Positions 36,256-45,472 of a stretch of DNA of 64,000 nt are shown in pieces. Position 1 is the stretch's first letter, and the number at the start of each line of letters is the position of its first letter. The stretch covers positions 186,001 through 250,000 of the forward strand of contig NOUX01000002.1 of assembly GCA_002245855.1 (NCBI GenBank). The letters run 5' to 3'. Source of the DNA: Sphingobacterium cellulitidis (GTDB taxonomy: Bacteria; Bacteroidota; Bacteroidia; Sphingobacteriales; Sphingobacteriaceae). Made by a program: the position numbers and the translations under genes. Below the pieces are notes generated by a model, which ran no database searches, had not been told where the DNA came from, and saw nothing but the letters and a program-made list of their open reading frames with translations.

Positions 36256-36852
36256 TTATTGATTAATTAATGAGATCATGAAATCCTCAAATTCTTTTGT
36301 TGAATAGTCGGCCATTCCTTTATGGTCGAAGGCTAAGGCTCCTTGTTTATTTAAAACAACTGTTGAAGGAATAGAGTTACTTAACCAGGTCGTAGGAATA
36401 TCACTCTCCGGATAATAGATAGGCATATTCAATTTCTCCTTCTCCATGAAAGCTTTCGCTCCATCCTTATTATGCTCTATTTCAACAAGCATAAATACCA
36501 CGTTTTCATTATCTTTATACTTATCATATAACTTTTGAATGGAAGGCATTTCTGCACGACATGGACCACACCAAGTTGCCCAAAAGTTGATAAAAACAAC
36601 TTTCCCTTTTAAATCGTGCGTTTGAATGGTTTTTCCAGCATCGTCTGATAATGTAACGGTTTCAGTCATCACCAACGGAGTTGCCGATGGATTTGCTGCT
36701 GTTTGTTTGGGAACATCTGGATTAAACAAACCAATTTTCATCAGCCCACGTTGAATTGCGGTTCTAGTCGTTGGAGTCAATACCAAAATCGCTAATACAA
36801 TAATTAGTACCCAGGATAATATATTCTTTGTTTTGTTCTTCTTTTCTGCCAT
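36256..36852 (-). CDS. TlpA-like membrane-anchored thioredoxin
   Basis: 198 residues. One N-terminal transmembrane segment (about 10-27, [17 protein letters not shown]), then a thioredoxin-fold domain with [16 protein letters not shown] near 88. CGPC is the redox centre. A VPSTVVL-type loop appears as [12 protein letters not shown] with the cis-proline. Anchored in the inner membrane, active site in the periplasm: thiol reduction, for example in cytochrome c maturation. Middle gene of the operon. Confidence 0.92.
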   Translation of the reverse strand: MAEKKNKTKNILSWVLIIVLAILVLTPTTRTAIQRGLMKIGLFNPDVPKQTAANPSATPLVMTETVTLSDDAGKTIQTHDLKGKVVFINFWATWCGPCRAEMPSIQKLYDKYKDNENVVFMLVEIEHNKDGAKAFMEKEKLNMPIYYPESDIPTTWLSNSIPSTVVLNKQGALAFDHKGMADYSTKEFEDFMISLINQ

Positions 36853-36854
36853 GA

Positions 36855-37598
36855 TTATGAATCAAATTTCTCTAGTTGTTTTAACAAAGTAGCAAAATCT
36901 TTCGGATAATCCGCCTCAAAGGCATACTCTTTCCCATTCAAGGTAAACTTTACAGCTTTAGAATGCAGGGCAAAACGCTTCATGATAGGTAGTTCTTCTT
37001 GGTCTTTGGAAAGGGTAAAGCCTCTTTTCTTAATTTGAGAAAGGTACACGGGCTTGCCACGGTACATGGCATCCCCAACAATAGCAGCGTGCTGTGTCGC
37101 CAAGTGAATCCGGATCTGATGCATCCTTCCTGTGATTGGTTTACACTCTACTAGGGTATATTGCTTAAAATACTTGATACTATTGAATATAGTCTCTGCA
37201 GGTTTCCCATTATAGCGGTCAATAGTTACATTTTTATTCCCTTGATTCAAAATAGGTAAATCAACAACCAGGTTTTCAAAAACATGCGTACCACCAATAA
37301 TGGCGTGGTAAGTCTTGTCCACCCGACGTTTTTCAAATTCTATAGACATTAACCTATAGGTTTCAGGGTTCTTAGCGATTAATAATACGCCAGAAGTATC
37401 CTTATCCAAACGATGGCATACCTGTGCATCAGGGAAGTAATTTTTCGCTAAGCGCAGGATATTAACCTCATCCCCACCACGTGCATCAAGGGATGCAACA
37501 AAGGGCGGTTTATTGATGACAATCAGGTTATCATCCTCATGTATGATCAGTTCGTTGAATTTCGGAAATTTAAATAGATTTTTCTCTTGTTGAGCCAT
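36855..37598 (-). CDS. RluA family pseudouridine synthase
   Basis: 247 residues. CHRLDKDTSGVLLIAKN near 61 contains the catalytic Asp; GRMHQIRIHLATQHAAIVGDAMY near 157 is the RNA-binding signature of RluA/RluC/RluD enzymes. No S4 domain. It isomerises uridines in rRNA or tRNA; the site is not predictable. First gene of the three-gene unit. A TATTTTTG box ends only four bases before the ATG, suggesting a nearly leaderless mRNA. Confidence 0.93.
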   Translation of the reverse strand: MAQQEKNLFKFPKFNELIIHEDDNLIVINKPPFVASLDARGGDEVNILRLAKNYFPDAQVCHRLDKDTSGVLLIAKNPETYRLMSIEFEKRRVDKTYHAIIGGTHVFENLVVDLPILNQGNKNVTIDRYNGKPAETIFNSIKYFKQYTLVECKPITGRMHQIRIHLATQHAAIVGDAMYRGKPVYLSQIKKRGFTLSKDQEELPIMKRFALHSKAVKFTLNGKEYAFEADYPKDFATLLKQLEKFDS

Positions 37599-37602
37599 AG
37601 CG

Positions 37603-37610
37603 CAAAAATA
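37603..37610 (-). promoter_or_regulatory. -7 box immediately before the pseudouridine synthase start
   Basis: CAAAAATA on plus is TATTTTTG on minus, four bases before ATG at 37598. Transcription would start at or next to the A of ATG. Confidence 0.45.
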
Positions 37611-37668
37611 AGAATTATTGCTAATTTTCTATAATTCAGCGTAGTTTAACCAATAGGTTAACATTCAG

Positions 37669-37699
37669 GTTGATACTCCTACAAAAATGCCTACTTTTG
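37669..37699 (+). promoter_or_regulatory. Promoter of panB
   Basis: GTTG (37669-37672), 19 bases, TACTTTTG (37692-37699). The -7 box is a full consensus match with ideal spacing. Predicted start near 37705, leader about 13 bases. Confidence 0.65.
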
Positions 37700-37717
37700 C
37701 AATAAAAGCAATCTAAC

Positions 37718-38533
37718 ATGTCAGTAAATAAAGTAATCAAGCGAATTACAACATCTATTATTCGCGATATGAAAAACAGAGGTGAGAAAATCAGTATGCT
37801 TACTTCTTATGATTATTCTACCGCAAGGATCTTAGATGATGCCGGTGTAGATATTCTTTTGGTGGGTGATTCTGCTGCCAATGTCTTTGCAGGATTTGAA
37901 ACAACCCTTCCTATTACCCTTGACAACATGATTTATCATGCTTCAGCAGTCGCTAGAGCCGCAAAACGCTCGATGGTAATCGCGGACCTCCCCTTTGGTG
38001 AATACCAAGGTGCCACAGAAGATGCCTATAAAGCTGCTGTACGGATGATGAAAGAATCCGGTGTTCATGCTATTAAATTAGAAGGTGGAATAGAAATTAT
38101 CGATAATATTAAAAAGATTGTTCAATCCGGTATTCCTGTCTGCGGACACCTGGGACTTACACCCCAATCAATCTATAAATTTGGAGATTTTGGTGTGCGT
38201 GCAAAGGAAGATGCTGAAGCAGCAAAATTGAAAGAGGATGCCTTGGCATTGCAAGAAGCAGGATGTTTCGCAGTAGTGCTGGAAAAAATCCCAGCAGCTT
38301 TGGCTGGAGAGGTCTCTAAAATGTTGGATATTCCAACTATTGGTATTGGGGCAGGAAACTTATGTGATGGTCAGGTTTTGGTGGTTAATGATATGTTGGG
38401 AATTACACAAGAATTTAAACCTAAATTCTTAAGACAATATTTAAATCTCAATGAGGAAATCAACAAAGCTGTCAAACAATATGTTGCGGATGTAAAAGCT
38501 CAAGAATACCCTAACGAATCTGAACAATACTAA
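37718..38533 (+). CDS. panB: 3-methyl-2-oxobutanoate hydroxymethyltransferase
   Basis: 271 residues. MLTSYDYSTARILDDAGVDILLVGDSAANV (about 28-57) with the Mg2+-binding Asp; MVIADLPFGEYQ near 88; HAIKLEGG near 117; and the C-terminal IPTIGIGAGNLCDGQVLVVNDMLG near 206 are PanB signatures. It makes ketopantoate for pantothenate and CoA. No panC or panD neighbour. The downstream membrane-protein gene begins 2 bases after the stop. Confidence 0.96.
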   Translation: MSVNKVIKRITTSIIRDMKNRGEKISMLTSYDYSTARILDDAGVDILLVGDSAANVFAGFETTLPITLDNMIYHASAVARAAKRSMVIADLPFGEYQGATEDAYKAAVRMMKESGVHAIKLEGGIEIIDNIKKIVQSGIPVCGHLGLTPQSIYKFGDFGVRAKEDAEAAKLKEDALALQEAGCFAVVLEKIPAALAGEVSKMLDIPTIGIGAGNLCDGQVLVVNDMLGITQEFKPKFLRQYLNLNEEINKAVKQYVADVKAQEYPNESEQY

Positions 38534-38535
38534 AA

Positions 38536-39138
38536 ATGAATAAATTCCTCCTTATTGCTATCCTTGTTGGTATTTTAATTTATTTCTTGTCACGAAGAGT
38601 GATGATGAAAGGAAAATCTACAGCTATTCAAAAAAGCAATAAGCAAGGTTATTTTCTCATTGAAAGTGGTGCTCCAATTATTCAAAAAACCATTAAGAAT
38701 ACTTTATTTAGTGTAGGAATTGGTGTGGTTCTATTTATTATCACCATCTTATTGGCCATGAAAATAAAAATCATTCTCTTTTTGCTTCCTATCAGTCTTT
38801 ATTTAATGAGCCAATTGTTTTTATTGAATAATCAACTTAAGTATGCAAAAGACCAAAGAATTTGGTTCAATCCTAACACAAAAGATGTCATGATCGAATG
38901 GTTAAGTGGGAATAAAGTTTCTTTTAACTTGCTGAGAGATGTGCAACAGGTGAAAGCCGTTAAATCAGTACAAAAAAACAATCAGATATTATTTGGTTAT
39001 TATGAACTCCTGGTTCATAATAACCAAGTTTTTGTTCCTTTTATCTTAGAGGACAATCAGCGGAATACAGGATTTTTCAATACCTTGAAGGAAAACTTCC
39101 CAATCAATCCAAAATCTTCCTTATACCCAATCATTTAA
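38536..39138 (+). CDS. Membrane protein of unknown function
   Basis: 200 residues. Hydrophobic helices at about 3-18, 52-74 and 76-96; the C-terminal 100 residues form a cytoplasmic alpha/beta segment (DVMIEWLSGNKVSFNLLRDVQQVKAV). The topology resembles PH-domain-like membrane proteins, but I claim no family. Co-transcribed with panB. Its stop overlaps the stop of the convergent Gfo/Idh gene within TTAA (39135-39138). Confidence 0.7.
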   Translation: MNKFLLIAILVGILIYFLSRRVMMKGKSTAIQKSNKQGYFLIESGAPIIQKTIKNTLFSVGIGVVLFIITILLAMKIKIILFLLPISLYLMSQLFLLNNQLKYAKDQRIWFNPNTKDVMIEWLSGNKVSFNLLRDVQQVKAVKSVQKNNQILFGYYELLVHNNQVFVPFILEDNQRNTGFFNTLKENFPINPKSSLYPII

Positions 39139-40424
39139 ACATTCGGGATTTTATATCCGTTATGGTATCCAGCAGCCAAAAGTTTATTGGCTTCAGATTC
39201 CTTAAATCTTTGTTTCTCTTTTTCCCAGTAGATTTTCTTGCCTGTTCTATAGGCTATATTTCCCATTTGGGAGAATTTCGCAATATGACTCCCTACCTCT
39301 AGTGGAGCATTGAGGATATTGCTATTCTTGGTTCGGATAGCTTCCACAAAATTTTGCATGTGCAGGTCTAAACCATTATCAACCTTTTTCTGATAAGGTA
39401 CTGCTTTCATTCGATCCATCTCTGGAATAACTTCCCAACCATTTCTATCCAAAACTAGGGTTCCATTATTACCAATAAAGGCAATACCATGTTCCCGGCC
39501 ATATGGTCCTCCGGAAATACTCGTAGCATGTTCCCATTGGATATTAAAATCATCAAATTCATATACAGTGGTCAAGGTATCTGGGGTATCACCGGCATCA
39601 TCGGGATAGGCAAACTTACCTCCGGCTGCCATTATGGACTTTGGATCCGATACCTTCATGCCCAATAAAGCATAATCTAATAAATGAACTCCCCAATCGG
39701 TCATTAACCCACCTGCATAATCCCAGTACCATCTAAAATTATAATGGAAACGGTTTAGATTAAATGGCCGGGTCTTCGCAGGTCCCAACCAGGATTTGTA
39801 GTCCACTCCTGCCGGAACTGGTCCATCAGGCTCAACCGGAACTCGCTTTTTCCATCCTAAATATGCCCATGCCTTTACCAAACGAATTTTCCCTAGTTGT
39901 CCTGAATGAACAAACTCGATCGCATCCTTAAAATGCTTCTGAGAGCGTTGCCATTGACCAACTTGAACAATACTCTTGTATTTATCCTTGGCCTCCAACA
40001 TCGTATTACATTCTACGATCGAATTACCAATGGGTTTCTCGATATAAACAGCCTTTCCAGCTTTACAGGCATCAACCAACATTAAACAATGCCAGTGGTC
40101 CGGCGTTCCAATAATCACCGCATCAACCTCGGAATCCTTTAACAGTTCTTGATAATTCTTATAAACCTTAGGTTTTTGACCTAAATCATTCAACTGTTTC
40201 AACCGATCTTGAATCACGGCATCATCTACATCGCAAATCGCAGTACAACTTACATTCGACACTTTTAAGATGGAACTTAAATCAGACCATCCCATTCCCT
40301 TAATCCCAATAGCACCTACTCTTAATGTAGACTGAGCACTTGAACGCCCATATAATGACGATAAATGTAATGCCGGAAATAATAAAGCTGACTTATAAAT
40401 AAATTCTCTTCTTGAAATACTCAT
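39135..40424 (-). CDS. Gfo/Idh/MocA family oxidoreductase, Tat-exported
   Basis: 429 residues. MSISRREFIYKSALLFPALHLSS is a twin-arginine signal; LRVGAIGIKGMGWSDLSSIL is the Rossmann region; GTPDHWHC near 112 and YIEKPIGNSI near 133 hold the intact EKP motif. WYWDYAGGLMTDWGVHLLDYAL near 230 is the C-terminal-domain signature, with the W-x-x-H near the sugar. Single gene, not clustered with the other sugar genes. Substrate unknown. Confidence 0.92.
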   Translation of the reverse strand: MSISRREFIYKSALLFPALHLSSLYGRSSAQSTLRVGAIGIKGMGWSDLSSILKVSNVSCTAICDVDDAVIQDRLKQLNDLGQKPKVYKNYQELLKDSEVDAVIIGTPDHWHCLMLVDACKAGKAVYIEKPIGNSIVECNTMLEAKDKYKSIVQVGQWQRSQKHFKDAIEFVHSGQLGKIRLVKAWAYLGWKKRVPVEPDGPVPAGVDYKSWLGPAKTRPFNLNRFHYNFRWYWDYAGGLMTDWGVHLLDYALLGMKVSDPKSIMAAGGKFAYPDDAGDTPDTLTTVYEFDDFNIQWEHATSISGGPYGREHGIAFIGNNGTLVLDRNGWEVIPEMDRMKAVPYQKKVDNGLDLHMQNFVEAIRTKNSNILNAPLEVGSHIAKFSQMGNIAYRTGKKIYWEKEKQRFKESEANKLLAAGYHNGYKIPNV

Positions 40425-40560
40425 GCTTTTTAGGTTTGTATAAATGTACGATGTTCATGCAAATTGGCCATAATTTTATAACTATTTATTGAAATTATGT
40501 AACAATTATGAACCCAATTGTCCGGAAATTTGTATTAAATAGTAATTAGGAAATATAACG

Positions 40561-43218
40561 ATGAAAAATCACACCTATAAAGTTTCGGGAATGACCTGTA
40601 ACGGCTGCAGGACAAACGTCGAAAAGAAATTAAATGAAGTTCCCGGTGTCACCGCCAAAGTAAACCTCGAAAAAGCTGAGGCCCAAATACAGACGGATGA
40701 ACCCATCAATATTCTCAACCTACAAGATAAACTCGATGAATTGGGCGGTCACTACCAAATTCATGATAAAGACCATCATGGGCATACCCATCATCAACAT
40801 AATCATGAACCAGAACTATCAGAAAGTGGACAATATATCTGCCCCATGTTCTGTGAAGGTAAAGACAAGATATATCATGAACCGGGACGTTGTCCAGTTT
40901 GTAATATGCACTTACGACCAATTGAAAAGGTCGATTTCAATGCTCCGTCTCATCAGCATCAAGCACAACCCAAAGTAAATGCCAGCAATGCTGGGAAGTA
41001 TTATTGTCCAATGATGTGCGAAGGTGACAAAGTTTATGACAAGTTCGGTTCTTGTCCGGTTTGTGGAATGAACTTAGAAAAAATTCCAGATACTACTTTG
41101 AAAGTGGAATACTCCTGCCCTATGCATCCGGAAATCGTACAAGACCATCCTGGCGATTGTCCGATCTGTGGAATGGAACTGGTCCCTAATCAAGTAACCG
41201 AAGATGATGACCAGCATTATCGTGATCTCTTGAAGAAATTCTGGATTTCAGTAGCCTGTACGGTGCCAGTTTTTATTCTTTCAATGGGCGATATGTTACC
41301 TGGTCAACCAATCAGCCAGATTATCCCTTATAAAGTAAATGCTTGGATTCAATTGATATTAACCTTACCAGTCGTATTCTATACTTGTTGGATGTTTTTC
41401 CAACGTGCATGGACTTCTTTCAAGACCTGGAATCTAAATATGTTTAGCTTGATTGGCCTGGGAGCTGCAGCAGCATTTGTTTTTAGTTTATTGGCGTTCT
41501 TCTTTCCGCAAATTTTTCCGGAAGAATTAAAAGGGCATCATGGAGAAGTTCACCTGTACTTTGAGTCCGTAGTGGTTATTCTAACCTTGGTTTTACTAGG
41601 CCAAGTCATGGAAGCAAAAGCACATTCCAAAACCAATTCGGCGATTAAGGAATTAATCAAATTAAGTCCTGCTGAAGCGATTTTGGTAGAAAATGGACAG
41701 GAAAGGAAAATTTCCATCCATGATGTGCAAGTTGGCAACATTTTAAGAGTTCGCGCAGGTGATAAGGTTCCTGTAGATGGTCTAGTGACTGAGGGAAACA
41801 CCTCCATTGACGAGGCCATGATTACTGGTGAACCCATTCCTGTAGAAAAATCAATAGACGATCAGGTCATTGCTGGTACGATCAATGGTAATCATGAAAT
41901 CCTGATCAAAGCCGAAAAAATTGGTTCTGAAACTTTATTGGCTCAAATAATTCAATTGGTCAATGATGCTAGCAGAAGCCAACCGCCAATTCAAAAGTTA
42001 ACGGATAAGGTCTCGAAAATTTTTGTCCCAACAGTAATTGTTATTGCGATTTTGACCTTCATTCTATGGAATGTATCTTCTGTACCTAATAGTACAGCAA
42101 TGGCATTTTCAAATATGCTTGCGGTTTTAATTGTTGCCTGTCCTTGTGCCTTGGGCTTGGCTACGCCAATGTCTGTCATGGTCGGTATTGGAAAAGGTGC
42201 TAAAAATGGTATCCTGATCAAAAACTCAGAAGCATTGGAAAAATTGGAAAAAGCAAATGTCTTGGTGGTTGATAAAACCGGTACTATTACGGAAGGAAAA
42301 CCATCCGTATCAGAAGTAACAACGGAAAACGATAAGTTCTCAGAGAATGATATCCTTCAAATTGCAGCTTCTGTCAATAAAAATAGTACCCATCCATTAG
42401 CTCAGGCCATGACCGAAAAAGCTAAAGAAAATGGATTGCAATTCTTGGATGTTACTCAATTCGAAAACATTTCAGGGAAAGGTGTTAAAGGCCATATTTT
42501 CCATATGACAGTTCTATTAGGTACCCCTAAATTAATGACCGAGCAACATATTGACCTATCAGAGGAGCAAAAGAAAAAGATTGAAGAGCTACAGAAAAAG
42601 GGAAATTCTGTTTCTGTATTAGCGATTGATGGAAAGCTGGCTGGAATCATAGCGGCCTTCGATGCCTTGAAAAAAAGTAGCATTGAAGTAATTCAGAGAT
42701 TTATTTCTGAAGGTGTGGAGGTTTATATGTTTACCGGTGATAATCAAAATACAGCTGACATCGTCGCTAAGGAGGCCGGTATCCAACATGCCAAAGGTAG
42801 TTTATTACCAGAAGATAAACTGAAAGGAATTAAGGAGCTCCAACAGCAAGGCAAGAAAGTTATTATGGTAGGGGATGGAATTAATGATGCTCCTGCCTTA
42901 ACCCAGGCAGATGTGGGTATTGCGATGGGCACCGGAACTGATGTCGCCATTCAAAGTTCAGAAATCACCTTGATTAAAGGTGATTTAGTAGGTGTTCATA
43001 AAGCATTTAAACTTAGCAAATCCATGTTGAGGAATATTAAGCAAAACTTACTCTTTGCTTTTCTGTATAATGTAATCGGCATTCCCATTGCAGCAGGATT
43101 ATTATATCCATTTTTTGGAATTCTGATGTCACCAATGATAGCTGCTGCTGCGATGAGTTTAAGCTCCGTTTCGGTAATTGTGAATTCCTTACGTCTAAAT
43201 GCTGTAAAGTTGGATTAA
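40561..43218 (+). CDS. copA: Copper-translocating P-type ATPase with HMA and three heavy-metal-binding domains
   Basis: 885 residues. HMA domain with MTCNGC at 10-15, a His-rich linker (about 62-82), three zinc-ribbon-like heavy-metal-binding domains (YICPM near 91, YYCPM near 148, YSCPM near 190, each ending CPxCxM), then the ATPase: TGE loop GEPIPVEKS near 424, CPC in ACPCALGLATP near 527, DKTGTITEG near 570, GDGINDAPAL near 771. Eight membrane helices. The CPC motif identifies Cu+ (or Ag+) export. Single gene, ending in TTAA shared with the convergent MFS gene. No copper regulator or chaperone is adjacent. Confidence 0.95.
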   Translation: MKNHTYKVSGMTCNGCRTNVEKKLNEVPGVTAKVNLEKAEAQIQTDEPINILNLQDKLDELGGHYQIHDKDHHGHTHHQHNHEPELSESGQYICPMFCEGKDKIYHEPGRCPVCNMHLRPIEKVDFNAPSHQHQAQPKVNASNAGKYYCPMMCEGDKVYDKFGSCPVCGMNLEKIPDTTLKVEYSCPMHPEIVQDHPGDCPICGMELVPNQVTEDDDQHYRDLLKKFWISVACTVPVFILSMGDMLPGQPISQIIPYKVNAWIQLILTLPVVFYTCWMFFQRAWTSFKTWNLNMFSLIGLGAAAAFVFSLLAFFFPQIFPEELKGHHGEVHLYFESVVVILTLVLLGQVMEAKAHSKTNSAIKELIKLSPAEAILVENGQERKISIHDVQVGNILRVRAGDKVPVDGLVTEGNTSIDEAMITGEPIPVEKSIDDQVIAGTINGNHEILIKAEKIGSETLLAQIIQLVNDASRSQPPIQKLTDKVSKIFVPTVIVIAILTFILWNVSSVPNSTAMAFSNMLAVLIVACPCALGLATPMSVMVGIGKGAKNGILIKNSEALEKLEKANVLVVDKTGTITEGKPSVSEVTTENDKFSENDILQIAASVNKNSTHPLAQAMTEKAKENGLQFLDVTQFENISGKGVKGHIFHMTVLLGTPKLMTEQHIDLSEEQKKKIEELQKKGNSVSVLAIDGKLAGIIAAFDALKKSSIEVIQRFISEGVEVYMFTGDNQNTADIVAKEAGIQHAKGSLLPEDKLKGIKELQQQGKKVIMVGDGINDAPALTQADVGIAMGTGTDVAIQSSEITLIKGDLVGVHKAFKLSKSMLRNIKQNLLFAFLYNVIGIPIAAGLLYPFFGILMSPMIAAAAMSLSSVSVIVNSLRLNAVKLD

Positions 43219-44411
43219 TGCTCCTTTGAGATAGATTTTACCCGTTTCGCCAATAACAGGTGTGACAAAAGCCCTAATAAGGCAAAGGTCACACCTACGG
43301 CGCAAACTCCAGCCCAACCCGCAATTCCCCAAGCTTGCGCAGCCAGCCATGACCCAAAAGCCCCTCCTATAAAATAGATCACCATATATACGGTATTCAA
43401 ACGACTGGTTGCTGGTGTTTTTATCGCAAAATAATCCGATTGGTTCATAATATGTGAGGATTGTAAACCCAAATCTATCAGGATAATGCCCACTACCAAT
43501 CCAAAATAGGTGTTTCCCATAAAGTAGATAAAAAACCAACTCAATAAAATAATTACCAGAGAAATACTAATAATCTTATTTCGGGTCCAGACTTTATTCA
43601 ATTTCCCCACAAATGCTGCTCCTAATGCCCCTGCTGCCCCGATCAATCCAAAGGTTCCAGCTATGGATGGACCTACCTCAAATGGTGGCTCCTCCAAATG
43701 AAAAGCTAAAGTCGTGAAAACAGCACAGAGCGATGCAAAACTTACAGCACCTCGAAATGATGCCAACTGCAAGATGGGTTCCGATTTTGCCAATTTCCAA
43801 ACGGACTTCATTAACGATGCATAATTGCCATGGAAATTAGGACTCATCTCCGGCAACATTTTATAAACCAAACCCCAAGAAACCAACATCAATAGGGCTG
43901 CCCCATAATATATACTCCGCCAACCCCAAATATCACCAACAATTCCTCCGATAAAACGAGATAACAGAATTCCCATTAATAAACCGGACATGACCATGCC
44001 AATATTTTGAGATCGATTCTCCGCATTGGAAAGATCAGCAACCATAGGAACAAATAACTGTGGAACCACAGAGGTGCAACCTATCAGAAAACTCGCCATC
44101 GAAAGCATCCAAAGTTCCTTAGAAATGGCCATCCAAATCAAGGCTAGACTAACTAAAATCAAATCGACCAAAATCAACTTCTTTCGGTACAATTTATCGC
44201 CTAAAGGAATGATCATTAACAAGCCAAATGCATAACCTAGTTGCGTTAATACAGTAATTTTACTCACCGCAGATTCCGAAACATGAAATTCAACCGCCAT
44301 TTCCGCAAGTAATGGCTGATTATAATAATTATTAGCAACTACTACACCTGAAACAATGGTCATTAACCAGAGTAAAGATTTTGAAAGCTTAGGATTTCCG
44401 CTGATGTTCAT
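43215..44411 (-). CDS. MFS transporter (efflux type)
   Basis: About 398 residues from ATG at 44411. A start at 44492 would add 27 non-conserved residues upstream and lie beyond the promoter candidate. Twelve hydrophobic helices. GYAFGLLMIIPLGDKLYRKKLILVDL near 63 is the conserved MFS loop 2-3, with the second copy less conserved. Probable drug or metabolite exporter; substrate unknown. Single gene, convergent with copA. Confidence 0.83.
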   Translation of the reverse strand: MNISGNPKLSKSLLWLMTIVSGVVVANNYYNQPLLAEMAVEFHVSESAVSKITVLTQLGYAFGLLMIIPLGDKLYRKKLILVDLILVSLALIWMAISKELWMLSMASFLIGCTSVVPQLFVPMVADLSNAENRSQNIGMVMSGLLMGILLSRFIGGIVGDIWGWRSIYYGAALLMLVSWGLVYKMLPEMSPNFHGNYASLMKSVWKLAKSEPILQLASFRGAVSFASLCAVFTTLAFHLEEPPFEVGPSIAGTFGLIGAAGALGAAFVGKLNKVWTRNKIISISLVIILLSWFFIYFMGNTYFGLVVGIILIDLGLQSSHIMNQSDYFAIKTPATSRLNTVYMVIYFIGGAFGSWLAAQAWGIAGWAGVCAVGVTFALLGLLSHLLLAKRVKSISKEH

Positions 44412-44428
44412 TGATTTTATTAATCCTG

Positions 44429-44460
44429 TAAATCTAAATAATCTGATTTGAAATGCTAAA
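44429..44460 (-). promoter_or_regulatory. Promoter of the MFS exporter gene
   Basis: TTTA (44460-44457), 20 bases, TAGATTTA (44436-44429), seven of eight to the -7 consensus. Predicted start near 44423, so translation must begin at 44411 and not at 44492. Confidence 0.4.
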
Positions 44461-44799
44461 CCATTTATATTTTTATAAGTTCCTACTCCCATTAATTCTA
44501 CGACTTGACATGAGAATTGCAGTTTTGGCAGGAAATTAACGTCCGAATTGCTGACAAGTTGGCTATTATTTTAACTTATTTCCAGAAAAGAAATTTCATA
44601 ATCTCCTTAGATTGTTTGTTAATTGTCATTAAAAATTACCCATTCAATCTTGATAAAATTTTATCAAACTGAATCTCAAACACTTACGATATTATCCATT
44701 TTTTTATAATCTATATTCCAAATTGGACAATATACATTGGTATGGATATTGACTATTTGACTAACACGACAATAAAGTCAATAATTAAAATATAAAATC
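44461..44799. other. Intergenic control region between divergent MFS and outer-membrane barrel genes
   Basis: No supportable gene. It holds a perfect 18-bp palindrome (44650-44667), a TCCAA-A-TTGGA repeat near 44717-44727, and ATTGACT paired with AGTCAAT around 44748-44782 just before the barrel gene. I could not place a convincing promoter for the barrel gene. Confidence 0.45.
44650..44667. promoter_or_regulatory. 18-bp perfect palindrome, candidate operator
   Basis: TTGATAAAATTTTATCAA is identical to its reverse complement. It sits mid-way between two divergent genes, the typical place for a dimeric repressor site. No T tract follows, so it is not a terminator. Confidence 0.45.
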
Positions 44800-45393
44800 A
44801 TGAAAAAAATTTTACTTACTTTATCTGCAGTAGCAGTATTAGGATTCGCAGCAAACGCACAAACTGAAAAAGGTAAATTTATGGTTGGTGGTCAAGTAGG
44901 ATACCACGGTCAAACTACAAAAGATTCAGATGTTAAGTCTAATCAATTCAGTATTATCCCGAATGCAGGTTACTTTGTTGCAGATAATATTGCAGTAGGT
45001 ACAGGTGTAGGTTATAATTGGGCTGAAAACGAAACTGCAATCGGTACTAAAGTAAATAACTCTTCTTTTGTTCTTGCTCCATTTGGTAGAATGTACAGCC
45101 ATAACGATGGTCCTGTAAAATTCTTCGGACAATTATCTGTTCCAATGGCATGGGGAACTCAAGAAACTGATAATACCAAAACTTCAACAACTGAAAGCTA
45201 TGGTGTTGAATTGGCTCCAGGTATCGCATTTTTCCCAACTTCAAATATCGGAATCGAATTGAAAGTAAGAGGTTTGTATTTCAATAATAGTTCTTCAACT
45301 GAGGAAGCTACTAATGTAAAAACAACTACTAATAATTACGGTTTAGATGCGAATTCATTAGCGCCAACTGTTGGTGTTACATTCCACTTTTAA
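44800..45393 (+). CDS. Outer-membrane beta-barrel protein (porin-like family)
   Basis: 197 residues. Clean signal peptide (KKILLTLSAVAVLGFAANAQ). GKFMVGGQVGYHGQT, FSIIPNAGYFVADNIAVGTGVGYNW and the C-terminal LAPTVGVTFHF with terminal Phe are typical of 8-strand barrels of the OMP_b-brl type in Bacteroidota. No binding site visible. Well-spaced single gene with a strong terminator, suggesting high expression. Confidence 0.85.
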   Translation: MKKILLTLSAVAVLGFAANAQTEKGKFMVGGQVGYHGQTTKDSDVKSNQFSIIPNAGYFVADNIAVGTGVGYNWAENETAIGTKVNNSSFVLAPFGRMYSHNDGPVKFFGQLSVPMAWGTQETDNTKTSTTESYGVELAPGIAFFPTSNIGIELKVRGLYFNNSSSTEEATNVKTTTNNYGLDANSLAPTVGVTFHF

Positions 45394-45413
45394 TCGTTAA
45401 TTACAGATTATAG

Positions 45414-45448
45414 TGAAAAGGGGTTGTTATTGAAACAACCCCTTTTCA
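45414..45448. terminator. Terminator between barrel and NUDIX genes
   Basis: TGAAAAGGGGTTGTT (45414-45428), 5-base loop, AACAACCCCTTTTCA (45434-45448): 15-bp perfect stem, T-rich on both sides, usable in both directions. Confidence 0.9.
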
Positions 45449-45472
45449 TTTTATATGATTTATTGGAGTGCC

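Noticed and set aside
43195..43539. 114-codon minus-strand open frame overlapping the copA and MFS ends
   Set aside because: It lies in another frame inside the well-supported MFS gene and has no family features; a shadow of the real gene.
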